A DNA stretch of 44,166 nucleotides, taken from Clostridia bacterium (GTDB taxonomy: Bacteria; Bacillota; Clostridia; Peptostreptococcales; Anaerovoracaceae). Shown here piece after piece: positions 32,151-40,584 of this stretch (the stretch's first letter is position 1; each line of letters begins with the position of its first letter). The notes beneath the pieces were generated by a model, which was not told the DNA's origin, searched no databases, and saw only the letters and a list, made by a program, of their open reading frames with translations. The stretch lies in NCBI GenBank assembly GCA_024693105.1, contig JAILLO010000013.1, positions 1-44,166 of the forward strand. The letters run 5' to 3'. The position numbers and the translations under genes were made by a program.

Positions 32151-33485
32151 TCAGCCGGGCACATTTTCGTTTGAAACGTCCACAAATCTTGTGTTCTTTC
32201 CTATCCATGCAAGCTCAACCTTGCCCAGCTCGCCCGCTCTGTGCTTTTCGATGCTTACTTCACAGATTCCCGGTTTTTCTGATTCTTCCTTGTTATAATA
32301 TTCGTCCCTGTAAAGCATGATAACTATATCCGCATCCTGCTCTATGGAACCCGATTCCCTGAGGTCCGCAAGCTGCGGGTGATGATCGCTTCTAAGCTCC
32401 GGAGCTCTCGAAAGCTGTGAAAGCACAATAACAGGGCATTCAAGCTCTCGTGCAAGCTGCTTGAGGTTTCTTGAAAGCGCAGAGATTTCCTGCTGCCTGC
32501 TCTCTGTTTTCCCGCTCATACTCATGAGCTGAAGGTAGTCGATAAGCACAAGATCAAGGCCTTTTTCCGCCTTGAGCCTTCTGCATTTGTTTTTTATCTC
32601 CATAATTCTGATACCCGGAGTATCATCTATGAAAATTTTTGCCTTTGAAAGTGTATCAAGTGCGTTTTGCAGATCGTCCCAGTCCTTCCTTGAAAGGTTG
32701 CCCGTTCTGATCTTCTGAGTGTCAATTCTTGACTCCATTGAAAGAAGTCTCTGACTCAGCTGCTCTTTTGACATTTCAAGGCTGAATATCATAACGCTTG
32801 CGTCAGCTTTCATTGCAGCTTTTTGAGCAACATTGAGTGCAAAAGCTGTTTTTCCCATACTCGGACGTGCAGCTATGATAATAAGGTCTGACTTTTGAAA
32901 GCCCGCAGTAATCTTGTCGATTGCGGCAAATCCGGAAGGCACACCTGTTATATTTCCCTGATTCTGAGCCGCCTCATCTATTGATTTGAGATTTTCAAGA
33001 AGAATCTCCTTCAGCGGCGCAAAATCCTTTCTCTGATTTTTCTGTGCTATTTCAAAGATGCTTTTCTCCGCAAAATCAAGTACGTCGGCCGGATCTGCCT
33101 TGTCACGAAAGCCCTGTTCCATGATTTCGTCCGCTGCCGTGATAAGTGCCCTCATTGCAGCCTTTTCCGATATTATTTTTGCATATTCTTTTGCGTTTGA
33201 AGTTGCCGGAACACTGCCCGAAAGTGCTGCGATATAGGCTCTTCCGCCGACCATTTCAAGGGATTTGCGCTTCCTTAGCTCCTCGCATACCGTAAGCATA
33301 TCTACAGGAAGGCTTTTTCTGTAAAGCTCCGTGATTGCTTCGAAAATTTCCCTGTGCGCGTCGCTGTAAAAATCTTTGGCCGTCACAACTTCCATAACAT
33401 CAAAAAGAGCATCCTTTGAAAGCATGGCTGCCCCAAGAACGGATTTTTCCGCATCTTCACTGTGGGGTGGAATTCTTTCGTTCAT
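32151..33485 (-). CDS. dnaB: Replicative DNA helicase DnaB
   Basis: A 444-residue hexameric helicase (DnaC in Bacillus naming). The N-terminal domain starts PPHSEDAEKSVLGAAMLS. The RecA-like motor has the Walker A ARPSMGKTAFALN, EMSKEQLSQRLLSMES, Walker B-type LVLIDYLQLMS, and LSQLSRAPELRSDHHPQLAD with the arginine-finger region SGSIEQDADIVIMLYRDEYY. Length is normal and no intein is present. AGGAG is six bases before ATG. Between rplI and the dnaD-like gene, the usual Bacillota order. Confidence 0.97.
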   Translation of the reverse strand: MNERIPPHSEDAEKSVLGAAMLSKDALFDVMEVVTAKDFYSDAHREIFEAITELYRKSLPVDMLTVCEELRKRKSLEMVGGRAYIAALSGSVPATSNAKEYAKIISEKAAMRALITAADEIMEQGFRDKADPADVLDFAEKSIFEIAQKNQRKDFAPLKEILLENLKSIDEAAQNQGNITGVPSGFAAIDKITAGFQKSDLIIIAARPSMGKTAFALNVAQKAAMKADASVMIFSLEMSKEQLSQRLLSMESRIDTQKIRTGNLSRKDWDDLQNALDTLSKAKIFIDDTPGIRIMEIKNKCRRLKAEKGLDLVLIDYLQLMSMSGKTESRQQEISALSRNLKQLARELECPVIVLSQLSRAPELRSDHHPQLADLRESGSIEQDADIVIMLYRDEYYNKEESEKPGICEVSIEKHRAGELGKVELAWIGKNTRFVDVSNENVPG

Positions 33486-33532
33486 ATGTATCTCCTAAGT
33501 TATATTTGCTAAATATATCCCCCGGGTTGCAG

Positions 33533-33976
33533 TTATACTGTGACATTTACTGCCAGCATTGCGGAAATTTCAGCATAGAGTTTAACTTCCACCTTAACAT
33601 TTCCCGTCTGCTTGATAGGTGAATCAAGAACAATTTTTTTCTTGTCTATATCAAGCTTGTACTGCTCTTTGAGCGCCTCTGCAATATCCTTGTTTGTAAT
33701 TGAACCGAAAAGCCTTCCGCCTTCTCCGCCCTTTGTTTTGATGACAACCTGCATATCTTTGATCTTTTCTGCAAGCTCTCTTGCATCAGCCTGTTCTTTT
33801 GCCTTTTTCTCTGCGGCAATTGCCTTTTGCTTTTCAAGGCTGCGAACGTTTCCTTCTGTAGCTTCTGTTGCCATTCCCTTCGGAATAAGCATATTTCTTG
33901 CGTAACCGTCGCTTACCTTGACCACGTCCCCGGCCTTTCCGGTACCCTTTACGTCTTTAAGCAAAATAACTATCAT
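33533..33976 (-). CDS. rplI: 50S ribosomal protein L9
   Basis: A 147-residue bL9. The N-terminal domain MIVILLKDVKGTGKAGDVVKV and DGYARNMLIPKGMA, the long connecting helix (EKQKAIAAEKKAKEQADARE), and the C-terminal LFGSITNKDIAEALKEQ are characteristic. The ATG overlaps the gdpP stop as ATGA, so translation is coupled. GGAGGAAGA precedes the start. Confidence 0.97.
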   Translation of the reverse strand: MIVILLKDVKGTGKAGDVVKVSDGYARNMLIPKGMATEATEGNVRSLEKQKAIAAEKKAKEQADARELAEKIKDMQVVIKTKGGEGGRLFGSITNKDIAEALKEQYKLDIDKKKIVLDSPIKQTGNVKVEVKLYAEISAMLAVNVTV

Positions 33977-35769
33977 TCTTCTTCCTCCTTTACAGAAAGG
34001 AATTCTGACAATACCTCTCTGAGTTTTACTACTGTATCTTCCGGTGTCAGGTCAACCTGTGCCCCTGCAGTTGTCAGGTGACCGCCGCCGCCGAATTTTT
34101 CCATAATAACCTGAACGTTCATTTCACCGAGTGAACGCGCGCTGACCACGGTACGCCCCTTGTCGTTTGTACCGATAACAAAGCTTGCTTTGATTCCCTT
34201 GATTCCAAGAAGTTCATCCGCTGCCTGCGAATTGATGATCTGCGCATCCACATGCTTTCCCTCGCATATCGAAACGGCTATGCCGTCAAAGAGAAATCTC
34301 GCATTTGCAACGCACTGCGCGCGGAGATTGAAGGCCGTTGCATCCGTCTGAAAAAACCTCTTGACGGAAGTTGTATCGGCGCCGGACCTTCTCAGCCACG
34401 AAGCCGCTTCGAAGGTTCTGACACCGGTCTTAACCGCAAACCTGTTTGTGTCTACTGTAATTCCCGCAAGCAGAGCCTCAGCCTCAAGCTTTGTGATATT
34501 CTTTCTCTCAACCGAATACTGCAGTATTTCGGTAACAAGCTCCGATGCGGAGGAAGCATATGCCTCCATATATGAAAGCGTTGCATTTTCAACACTTTCT
34601 TCTATCTTTCTGTGATGGTCTATTACAACAATCTTGTCTGTTTCCGTAAGAAGATCCGCACATTCCATTATGCTCGGCCTGTGAGTGTCAACAATCACAA
34701 GAAGAGTGTCCCTGTCAACAAGCGCCTTTGCCTTTTCCGAATTGATAAATGTATAAAGATCTGTCTCAACAGCCTGCTCATAAAGCATTGTGAGCGTGTC
34801 GTTGTAATAATTCAGGACTATAAACGCGTCCTTGTTTGAATTTATGCACATTCTGTAAACGCCAAGAGCCGCGCCAAAGGAATCCATGTCCGGGTTTTTG
34901 TGGCCCATTATAATTACCTTTGATGACTGCTCTATAAGCTGCTTCATGGCATGCGCCATAATACGGGATTTTCCCTTGTTGCTCTTTTCGACAGCCGCAG
35001 CCTTGCCGCCGTAATACTCGAGTTTGCTGCCCCTTTTGATAACGGCCTGGTCGCCTCCGCGTCCAAGTGCAAGATCAAGCGCATCCGCCGCAAACTGGTC
35101 GCACTGGGCCGGATTTTTGCCGCCGACTCCCACGCCGATGCTGAGCGTAACCGGAAAATCCGCCTCTGTTTCAATAAGTCTGATATCATCAAGAATGGAA
35201 AAACGGTTTTCCACAAGCTTGTCGCAATATTTATTCTCAAAAGCAATCATATACATATGCTCTTTGTATCTGGTAATGGATCCGTCGATACCTGCGCACC
35301 ACTGCCTGATTGCCTTGTCAATTTCCGTTGTAACGGTAAGCTTCTTGTCGTCTGATGTATTTGATGAAAGCTCGTCGTAATTATCAACATTGACAACAGC
35401 CATGCATATTTTCTCGTCATTGTAAATTTTCTTCAGTGTTTCGAAATTTGTAATGTCGTGAAAATAAAGCGCCAGCCCCGCATCTTCATCATCGCCCAGG
35501 ATTGAAGCTTCAATTTTGAAAACCTTGCCGTTCCTTTGGATTGTAAGCGGATTTTCCTTATCTTCTTCGGGATCGGTAATCCTTTGAAATTCCGCATACT
35601 TAATCCCGGTAAGTACAAATATGTCCGCATCAAGAATGCCGTCGTAGAGGAAAACCTCGTCGATTTTTGCACTTGCCCTTGTTACTTTTCCCTGCGGATT
35701 CAAAATACACATCGGAAAAGGAGTATACTCCGCAATAAACTTTTCTATCTTCCTGTCTTTTTCAACCAT
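33973..35769 (-). CDS. gdpP: GdpP-type c-di-AMP phosphodiesterase lacking the membrane anchor
   Basis: A 598-residue DHH/DHHA1 phosphoesterase of the GdpP family, which degrades cyclic di-AMP. Order: degenerate PAS (about 10-110), degenerate GGDEF (about 120-250, GGDQ at 238-241 in place of GGDEF), DHH domain with GHKNPDMDSFGAALG (289 on) and the IDHH motif (383-386), and DHHA1 with FGGGGHLTTAGAQ near the end. GdpP normally starts with two membrane helices; here the protein starts directly at the PAS domain. The ATG has AGAGGT six bases upstream, and the 54-bp gap to the DUF2232 stop holds no hidden helices. It overlaps rplI by four bases. Confidence 0.92.
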   Translation of the reverse strand: MVEKDRKIEKFIAEYTPFPMCILNPQGKVTRASAKIDEVFLYDGILDADIFVLTGIKYAEFQRITDPEEDKENPLTIQRNGKVFKIEASILGDDEDAGLALYFHDITNFETLKKIYNDEKICMAVVNVDNYDELSSNTSDDKKLTVTTEIDKAIRQWCAGIDGSITRYKEHMYMIAFENKYCDKLVENRFSILDDIRLIETEADFPVTLSIGVGVGGKNPAQCDQFAADALDLALGRGGDQAVIKRGSKLEYYGGKAAAVEKSNKGKSRIMAHAMKQLIEQSSKVIIMGHKNPDMDSFGAALGVYRMCINSNKDAFIVLNYYNDTLTMLYEQAVETDLYTFINSEKAKALVDRDTLLVIVDTHRPSIMECADLLTETDKIVVIDHHRKIEESVENATLSYMEAYASSASELVTEILQYSVERKNITKLEAEALLAGITVDTNRFAVKTGVRTFEAASWLRRSGADTTSVKRFFQTDATAFNLRAQCVANARFLFDGIAVSICEGKHVDAQIINSQAADELLGIKGIKASFVIGTNDKGRTVVSARSLGEMNVQVIMEKFGGGGHLTTAGAQVDLTPEDTVVKLREVLSEFLSVKEEEE

Positions 35770-35823
35770 TTCATACCTCTTTCAGAACTGAAGCCCTGCC
35801 GGGCTGCACATATCTGCTAACGG

Positions 35824-36627
35824 CTATTTTTCGGCTTTTGCCCTGATCTTTTGTTTTATACCAAAGAAAAGGTCTATTCCTCCTATGAGAAAAAGGAGTG
35901 TCTGCCCGATTACATTTAGAAGAAAAATAATTGTAATTACTGCTGCAAATACTTTTGGCCATCTTTTCTGCCTGAACATAAAAAACAAAAGCGAGATGCC
36001 CTGAAGGCAGAATGCATACTCTATGATGAGATTTATGTTTGTCAGAAAAACACTGTCTTCAATAAGTTTCATAAATGAAACCAGCATTGAAAGGACAAAT
36101 ATAATCATAAAGCCCCACATTGCATTTTTCGGAAACGAAAAATCAGCAAGAGCCCCAAGCCTTGAAACCGGTCTCCCCGAAAGTGCAAACAGCCTTTCAA
36201 GTATCAGATATTCCACATACGAAATAATTGCCCCCCACAAAAGAAGCATCGACGGAAGCGTGTTGATTGAAAGGGTTGCCATTGATTCAAATGCCGCCTT
36301 CTTTTCCGTATCCGACAGCCCGGACATGCCAAAGAGTGCCGACATCTGCGGATCTTTTGCAAAATCGCCCGCCGCAAGCTGCATGCTCTGCGAAAGGATA
36401 TCCGCAAGCGAGTAGCCTGTCATTGCAGAAACGATAAATACAAGAAGCGACCCCGATGCTATCCCAAGGATGCACTCAAGAAGGATTCTCCATGCTGTTT
36501 TGGCCGAATGTATATTGATGCTTATCCATATAAGCGGAACTGCAAAGAGCAGTATAATTAATATCATAAAGTACATGTTTTTTCTGTCTCTCCCCGACTT
36601 TATGCGCGGCAGGTCCATATAAGGCAT
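35824..36627 (-). CDS. DUF2232 (YybS) family membrane protein
   Basis: A roughly 267-residue protein with about six to eight membrane segments, recognised by its position between rpsR and gdpP and by the DUF2232/YybS-type pattern (two hydrophobic blocks, a loop holding TEKKAAFESMATLSINTLPS and an aromatic helix end). Start is uncertain: ATGs at 36627, 36618 and 36576 are possible, and none has a strong ribosome binding site; an upstream GTG gives the longest frame. The family has no firm function, though its constant neighbourhood with gdpP suggests an envelope role. Confidence 0.78.
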   Translation of the reverse strand: MPYMDLPRIKSGRDRKNMYFMILIILLFAVPLIWISINIHSAKTAWRILLECILGIASGSLLVFIVSAMTGYSLADILSQSMQLAAGDFAKDPQMSALFGMSGLSDTEKKAAFESMATLSINTLPSMLLLWGAIISYVEYLILERLFALSGRPVSRLGALADFSFPKNAMWGFMIIFVLSMLVSFMKLIEDSVFLTNINLIIEYAFCLQGISLLFFMFRQKRWPKVFAAVITIIFLLNVIGQTLLFLIGGIDLFFGIKQKIRAKAEK

Positions 36628-36805
36628 AAGACCGCATCGTACATAAATACATTCATAATATTTTATCACAAAATACCATTTTTGTCTTGTACTATATCTT
36701 GTGTATGGGCGCCCTGTGCCCCTATATCATCCCCGGCCGCATTGCCAAGAAAAAAGACGGCTTCTTTCGAAACCGTCCGTTAAATTGTCATAGAATTTTG
36801 TTTAA
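36628..36805. other. Short spacer upstream of DUF2232
   Basis: Holds the rpsR terminator (36756-36777) and, on the minus strand, a possible -10 TAAAAT near 36660 with no clear -35. No gene is visible. Confidence 0.35.
36750..36778 (-). terminator. Terminator of the rpsF-ssb-rpsR operon
   Basis: On the minus strand GACGGTTTC pairs with GAAGCCGTC around a GAAA-type loop and is followed by TTTTTTC. It lies 30 bp beyond the rpsR stop. Confidence 0.88.
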
Positions 36806-37042
36806 CTAGTCTGCAACATAAGGAAGCAGTGCAACGATTCTTGCTCTCTTAACAGCTGTAGTAACAGCTCTCTGATGCATTGCACATGTTCCGGTGATTC
36901 TCTTTGGAAGAATCTTTCCTCTGTCTGTAACATACTTTCTGAGTTTGTCAACGTCTTTGTAATCTATAACTTCTGCCTTGTCGGCGCAAAACTGGCAAAC
37001 CTTTTTTCTTCTCATGCCACCGCCGCGTCTTTTATCCATCAT
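36806..37042 (-). CDS. rpsR: 30S ribosomal protein S18
   Basis: A 78-residue bS18. The basic start [14 protein letters not shown] is followed by CQFCADK and later GTCAMHQRA, so the cysteine set of the zinc-binding (C+) S18 form is present. The core [19 protein letters not shown] and the end [12 protein letters not shown] are typical. The ATG at 37042 has AAGGAGA eight bases upstream; an in-frame start 13 codons earlier overlaps the end of ssb and is less likely. Third gene of the rpsF-ssb-rpsR operon. Confidence 0.97.
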   Translation of the reverse strand: MMDKRRGGGMRRKKVCQFCADKAEVIDYKDVDKLRKYVTDRGKILPKRITGTCAMHQRAVTTAVKRARIVALLPYVAD

Positions 37043-37061
37043 GACTAAGTTCTCCTTTCTG

Positions 37062-37493
37062 TTAGAACGGAATATCGTCATCTGTCAGCTCTCCGATTGG
37101 CTTGAAGAGTTCGTCATCCCCGTTTCCCGAAGGTGCTGAACTTCCTCCGCCGAAGCCGCCGTCAGCCTGATCGTTCTTTCCGCCTACAAATTCTACCCGT
37201 TCGGCAACCACATCAGTTGTATAAACCTTGGTGCCGTCCTGTTTTGTGTAGCTTCCCGTCTGAATACGACCCTGCAGTCCTATCATCTTTCCTTTTGTAA
37301 AATATTTGTCGACAAATTCGGCACTCTTTCCAAAAGCGACACAGCTGATAAAATCTGCTGTCGGCTGACCTTCCTGCCTTGCGGCAAAAGCTCTGTCCAC
37401 CGCTACCGTAAAACGTGTAACTGCTGTCTGAGAAGCAGACATGCGCATGTCCGGATCTCTTGTCAGCCTTCCTACCAGCGTAACGTTATTCAT
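37062..37493 (-). CDS. ssb: Single-stranded DNA-binding protein
   Basis: A 143-residue SSB with an OB fold ([66 protein letters not shown]) and the acidic tail DDDIPF that recruits replication partners. The linker is short and glycine-rich. The ATG at 37493 has AGGAGG seven bases upstream; a TTG two codons earlier is inside that spacing. Confidence 0.97.
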   Translation of the reverse strand: MNNVTLVGRLTRDPDMRMSASQTAVTRFTVAVDRAFAARQEGQPTADFISCVAFGKSAEFVDKYFTKGKMIGLQGRIQTGSYTKQDGTKVYTTDVVAERVEFVGGKNDQADGGFGGGSSAPSGNGDDELFKPIGELTDDDIPF

Positions 37494-37520
37494 ATTCAAA
37501 CCTCCTGCTTCAATACTGAC

Positions 37521-37808
37521 TTATTTTTCGTCCTTGTTGACGATGATGTGTCTGATAACTGCATCAGCAATTCTAAGTCTTCTATCGAGTTCCTTCGGTA
37601 ATGTAGGGTTAGCTTCGAATTCGATAACTACGTAGTATCCTTCATTCTTCTTCATGATAGGATATGCAAGCTTTCTCATTCCCCATACATCAACCTTTCC
37701 AACGGTTCCGTCTGCTTCGATGATACCTTTTACGGTTTCAACTACAGCATCCTTCTTCTCGTCTTCCAAAACAGGATCGATGATGAACATAACTTCATAC
37801 TTTGTCAT
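37521..37808 (-). CDS. rpsF: 30S ribosomal protein S6
   Basis: A 95-residue bS6 with MTKYEVMFIIDPVLEDEKKD, the KVDVWGMRKLAYPIMKKNEG strand region and EFEANPTLPKELDRRLRIAD. GGGAGG precedes the ATG by seven bases. First gene of the operon; S6 pairs with S18 in the 30S subunit, and both are encoded here around ssb. Confidence 0.97.
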   Translation of the reverse strand: MTKYEVMFIIDPVLEDEKKDAVVETVKGIIEADGTVGKVDVWGMRKLAYPIMKKNEGYYVVIEFEANPTLPKELDRRLRIADAVIRHIIVNKDEK

Positions 37809-37834
37809 TTTTTCACCTCCCTATGGACTATATG

Positions 37835-37856
37835 GTGCAGCCCCAAGCGGCTGCAC
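37835..37856 (-). promoter_or_regulatory. Candidate S6:S18 autoregulatory leader hairpin
   Basis: In the rpsF 5' leader the mRNA can fold as GTGCAG / CTGCAC with an inner CCGCTTGGGG. A CCG trinucleotide next to a hairpin is the feature I recall of the S6:S18-binding rpsF leader, which mimics the 16S rRNA site. Position, about 26 bases before the start codon, fits translational repression. The full consensus was not checked. Confidence 0.5.
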
Positions 37857-37933
37857 AGAGAGCAATCTTTTCGGCAGAATCACGCTCTCTTTTTCAGAGC
37901 GCGCAAACCCGCGCATAAAATTCATGCCTTTAT

Positions 37934-37961
37934 ATTGTATCACCAATCTTCCAAAAAGCAA
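37934..37961 (-). promoter_or_regulatory. Promoter of the rpsF-ssb-rpsR operon
   Basis: On the minus strand TTGCTT (37956-37961) and TACAAT (37934-37939) are separated by 16 bp. A second hairpin (GCTCT-rich, about 37884-37900) follows in the leader. The promoter begins 33 bp beyond the Crp/Fnr stop. Confidence 0.6.
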
Positions 37962-37993
37962 GCCCTTTATTTGCCCGTTTCTGCTCCTTTTGT

Positions 37994-38680
37994 TTACTCG
38001 TTTACTGCCCCGTTAACATATCCCGAAGCCTTCAGGCTGTCATGCTGCTCCTTTGAAATATATATTTTGCGATGCTTCAGAGTTATGTAACCTTCTTCTT
38101 CAAGACGCTGCACGCTGCGGTTGATTGTACGGATGCTTACGCCGCATCTCTGGGCAAGGTCGCTCCTTGTTACGCGGATCATGCCCGGCTCTGCCATAAC
38201 AAGCCTTGCCGCAAGCATTTCTATTGCACTGCTTTGTACGTTGAGTACTACTTCTCCGGCCATTATCATCGCCTTGTCCGCAAGACTTCTGAGAAAGATT
38301 CTGGACGCTTCCGTACCCGACATTGCCCAGTCTTCAAAAGCATCTGCCGGAAGTTCAAACAGCGCCGCGGAAGATACTGCTTTGGCGCAAAAGCGCATTT
38401 CCGTCCTGCCCGAAAGGATTTCTATGTCACCGAGGACTGCTCCCGGATTCAAAAACGCAACCTGCATTTCCTTTCCGTTAAAATCGCTTTCATACATGCT
38501 TATCATGCCCTCGCAAATCAGATATACCCTGTTTGCGTCATCTCCCTGACGGAATATTTTTTCACCGGGTCTCATCGTAAACGAAGTACATCTTTCCCAT
38601 ACCGCATCCGGCATCGTTGCCGCAAGCTCTTTTATTGCCGGATATTTTCCTGTCATAGCCTCTTTGTTTTCAAGATTCAT
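37994..38680 (-). CDS. Crp/Fnr family transcriptional regulator
   Basis: A 228-residue regulator. Residues about 20-130 form the cyclic-nucleotide-binding-type barrel (FTMRPGEKIFRQGDDANRVYLICEG, then NPGAVLGDIEILSGR), followed by a long dimerisation helix and a helix-turn-helix (RVTRSDLAQRCGVSIRTINR, then LEEEGYITLKHRKIYI). The N-terminal cysteine cluster of oxygen-sensing FNR is absent. The phosphate-cassette residues for cAMP are not clear, so the ligand is unknown. AAAGGAAAG precedes ATG by four bases. A single gene with its own promoter. Confidence 0.92.
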   Translation of the reverse strand: MNLENKEAMTGKYPAIKELAATMPDAVWERCTSFTMRPGEKIFRQGDDANRVYLICEGMISMYESDFNGKEMQVAFLNPGAVLGDIEILSGRTEMRFCAKAVSSAALFELPADAFEDWAMSGTEASRIFLRSLADKAMIMAGEVVLNVQSSAIEMLAARLVMAEPGMIRVTRSDLAQRCGVSIRTINRSVQRLEEEGYITLKHRKIYISKEQHDSLKASGYVNGAVNE

Positions 38681-38746
38681 TTTTCTTTCCTTTCACTCCG
38701 GGAAGGTCATAAAAGCACTGCCTCTGCCCGGAATCCGTCTGTTATA

Positions 38747-38775
38747 ATTACACAATTCAAAGGACCTTGGTCCAA
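38747..38775 (-). promoter_or_regulatory. Promoter of the Crp/Fnr gene with palindrome at the -35
   Basis: On the minus strand TTGGAC (38770-38775) and TGTAAT (38747-38752) are 17 bp apart. A perfect 12-bp palindrome GGACCTTGGTCC (38762-38773) overlaps the -35 and is a candidate operator. No terminator is visible between this promoter and the nucleotidyltransferase gene upstream. Confidence 0.6.
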
Positions 38776-38845
38776 AAGCCCGGTCTGCCTGAATACAAAA
38801 TCCGAAGCTTATTAAAATCACATATTCTTGTTTGAAACTCTGCTG

Positions 38846-39769
38846 CTATTTCCATAATTTTTCGGGGTAAAGCCCCTTGTCTTTCATTGACTGCAGTGCC
38901 TGAACAACAGTCTCTCTGTCTTCCTTGTAGGTAACACCGTACCATTTCTCGCGCGAAGGAAGAACCTTTACGGTTGCTTTGTTTTCCGCAAGAAGCTCGC
39001 TTACCACAAACGGAAGAAAATATTCGCCCTTCATAGGATTTTCTTTCATGATGCGCTCAAGTTCCTTAGGAAATCTTGAAGTCATTTCCTTCATCATGTT
39101 TGCGGAAAAGCCCCAGACATTCATTGATACGTAAGTTCCTTTTTCAAGTTTCGTCCAGGTTGCGCCATCATCTTCCGTAAAGGCGATATCTCCGCCTCTC
39201 CACATAATTTTTGTGCGCTCTGTTACCTTTGTCAGATAGTCTTTCTCATCTGTTTCGCATATTCCTCTTGCAACGCTGCCGTTTTCTGTCAGTGTGTTTT
39301 CAAGAAGATATCCCGCCATACAAAAGCGGTATTTGTCGTCATCCTGATTTTCAGTCAAAAAATCATATACAAGACTGAAAGCAGTTGAGCCGTAATAATC
39401 GTCGGCATTAATGACAACAAACGGTCCGTCAATAACGTTTCTACATGACATAACCGCATGAGCCGTTCCCCATGGCTTTACACGTCCCTCCGGCAGGCTG
39501 AAGCCCTCCGGCAGGTCTGTAAGTTCCTGAAAAACATACTCGACTTCCATAAATCTGCCCGCTCTTTCATCGATAAGACTGCGAAAGTCTTTTTCCATTT
39601 CCTTTTTAATAACGAATACAGCTTTTTTGAAACCCGCCATAAACGCATCATAAAGGGAAAAGTCCATTATAATTTCGCCCTCTGAACCGACAGGATCAAT
39701 CTGTTTAAGACCGCCGTATCTGCTACCCATTCCTGCCGCCATAATAACAAGTACAGGTTCTTTTTCCAT
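38846..39769 (-). CDS. Sugar nucleotidyltransferase family protein
   Basis: A 307-residue nucleotidyltransferase of the GalU/RmlA-like fold, which activates a sugar or polyol phosphate with an NTP. The glycine-rich nucleotide loop is VIMAAGMGSRYGGLKQI, and the metal-binding aspartates lie in VVINADDYYG. Other marks are PWGTAHAVMSCRN and MNVWGFSANMM. The substrate is not readable; a uridylyl- or thymidylyltransferase for surface polysaccharide is typical. AGGAGG lies nine bases before ATG. It is a single gene with no polysaccharide cluster nearby, so the assigned pathway is open. Confidence 0.85.
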   Translation of the reverse strand: MEKEPVLVIMAAGMGSRYGGLKQIDPVGSEGEIIMDFSLYDAFMAGFKKAVFVIKKEMEKDFRSLIDERAGRFMEVEYVFQELTDLPEGFSLPEGRVKPWGTAHAVMSCRNVIDGPFVVINADDYYGSTAFSLVYDFLTENQDDDKYRFCMAGYLLENTLTENGSVARGICETDEKDYLTKVTERTKIMWRGGDIAFTEDDGATWTKLEKGTYVSMNVWGFSANMMKEMTSRFPKELERIMKENPMKGEYFLPFVVSELLAENKATVKVLPSREKWYGVTYKEDRETVVQALQSMKDKGLYPEKLWK

Positions 39770-39939
39770 TTTGCAAAACCTCCTGTGTCAATATACAACG
39801 GACATTTTACCACAAATGTCTTGAATTTTGTGTATTTTTCTTTATGAATACAGAATTCAAAAGTGCAAAACACGTGTGATGACATTTTCGTCCGTGTTTT
39901 CTTGAAAATATGTCGGAATTCTTTCCGGCTGCTCATAAA

Positions 39940-39976
39940 AACCGCAGTAACCCTTGTGTAACGGTTACTGCGGTTT
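39940..39976 (-). terminator. Terminator hairpin, copy A
   Basis: AAACCGCAGTAACC pairs with GGTTACTGCGGTTT across a short loop. The same hairpin, with one base change, occurs at 41759-41795 after the SLH gene. On the minus strand it follows the stop codon of the broken SLH copy. Confidence 0.85.
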
Positions 39977-39984
39977 GTTTATAT

Positions 39985-40032
39985 CTTATGAATTTATTTT
40001 CTTATGAATTTATTTTCTTATGAATTTATTTT
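39985..40032. repeat. 16-bp tandem repeat, three copies
   Basis: CTTATGAATTTATTTT is repeated at 39985, 40001 and 40017; the last unit runs into the end of the broken SLH frame, including its TAA stop. Copy B has only two units. Confidence 0.95.
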
Positions 40033-40523
40033 GTCAGCTTCTCGCAAAAGCGCTCTGCCATAGCGGAAACCTGAGCACGTGGTGCGATGCCCTGTGCATC
40101 AAGAACGAGGTTGCCGTCTTTATCTGTCGTTCCGTTAATGATGCCTGCTGCGACTGCCCATGAAAGTGCTTCACGAGCTTCTGCACTTACGCTTGATGCA
40201 TCTGCAAAGCTGTCAAGACTTGCGCGTGCTGAAACATCATAGCCTTTTGCCTTGGCATAGTTAAACATCATCATGATATCAACTTCACGTGTAGCAGGAG
40301 CTTTTGGATCGTGCGTGCTGATGCCCTCTGTAACTCCGCCTTGTGCTGCCCAGCCGTCAGCTGCTGTCCACCAGCTTTCGCCTTCTGCTGCTTTAACGGG
40401 CTCGTTGCCGTCGATGTTGAAGAGAATCTGCTCCATCATGCCCTGGGTTGTATCTGCGTTCGGAGCAAATGTGCCGTCGCCCATGCCGTTCATTACTTCA
40501 TGACTTGCTGCCCATGCGATAAC
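40026..40523 (-). pseudogene. Truncated SLH surface-protein gene end (no start)
   Basis: The frame encodes the C-terminal three SLH repeats of the neighbouring surface protein (MNGMGDGTFAPNADTTQGMM through ISTHDPKAPATREV to MAERFCEKLTK) with a few substitutions, for example VKAAEG for VTAKEG. It has no signal peptide, no ribosome binding site and no body; homology to the intact gene ends abruptly inside IAWAAS at 40523. It is the leftover of a duplication or insertion and is probably not expressed as a useful protein. Confidence 0.88.
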
Positions 40524-40584
40524 AATGGTCGTTCCCCGACGTGCGCCACCGGAGGATATATGAACAATATCACAGTCTTAATCT

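Larger units (their letters stand above)
39934..40523. repeat. Left copy (A) of a duplicated SLH gene end
   Basis: This 590-bp segment is nearly identical to 41753-42326 (copy B). Both begin at CATAAAAACCGCA, include the same terminator hairpin and the same 3' coding end, and stop matching at GCGATAAC. The only length difference is one extra copy of a 16-bp unit in A. The 1.2 kb between A and B holds the three-gene cassette. Confidence 0.93.

Noticed and set aside
35771-35962. A frameshifted N-terminal part of GdpP that might restore membrane helices
   Set aside because: The short frame overlaps the DUF2232 gene, is polar, and contains no hydrophobic segment.
40026-40493. A small independent SLH protein gene
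   Set aside because: It is a near copy of the end of the neighbouring surface protein, with no signal peptide or ribosome binding site, so I treat it as a remnant.
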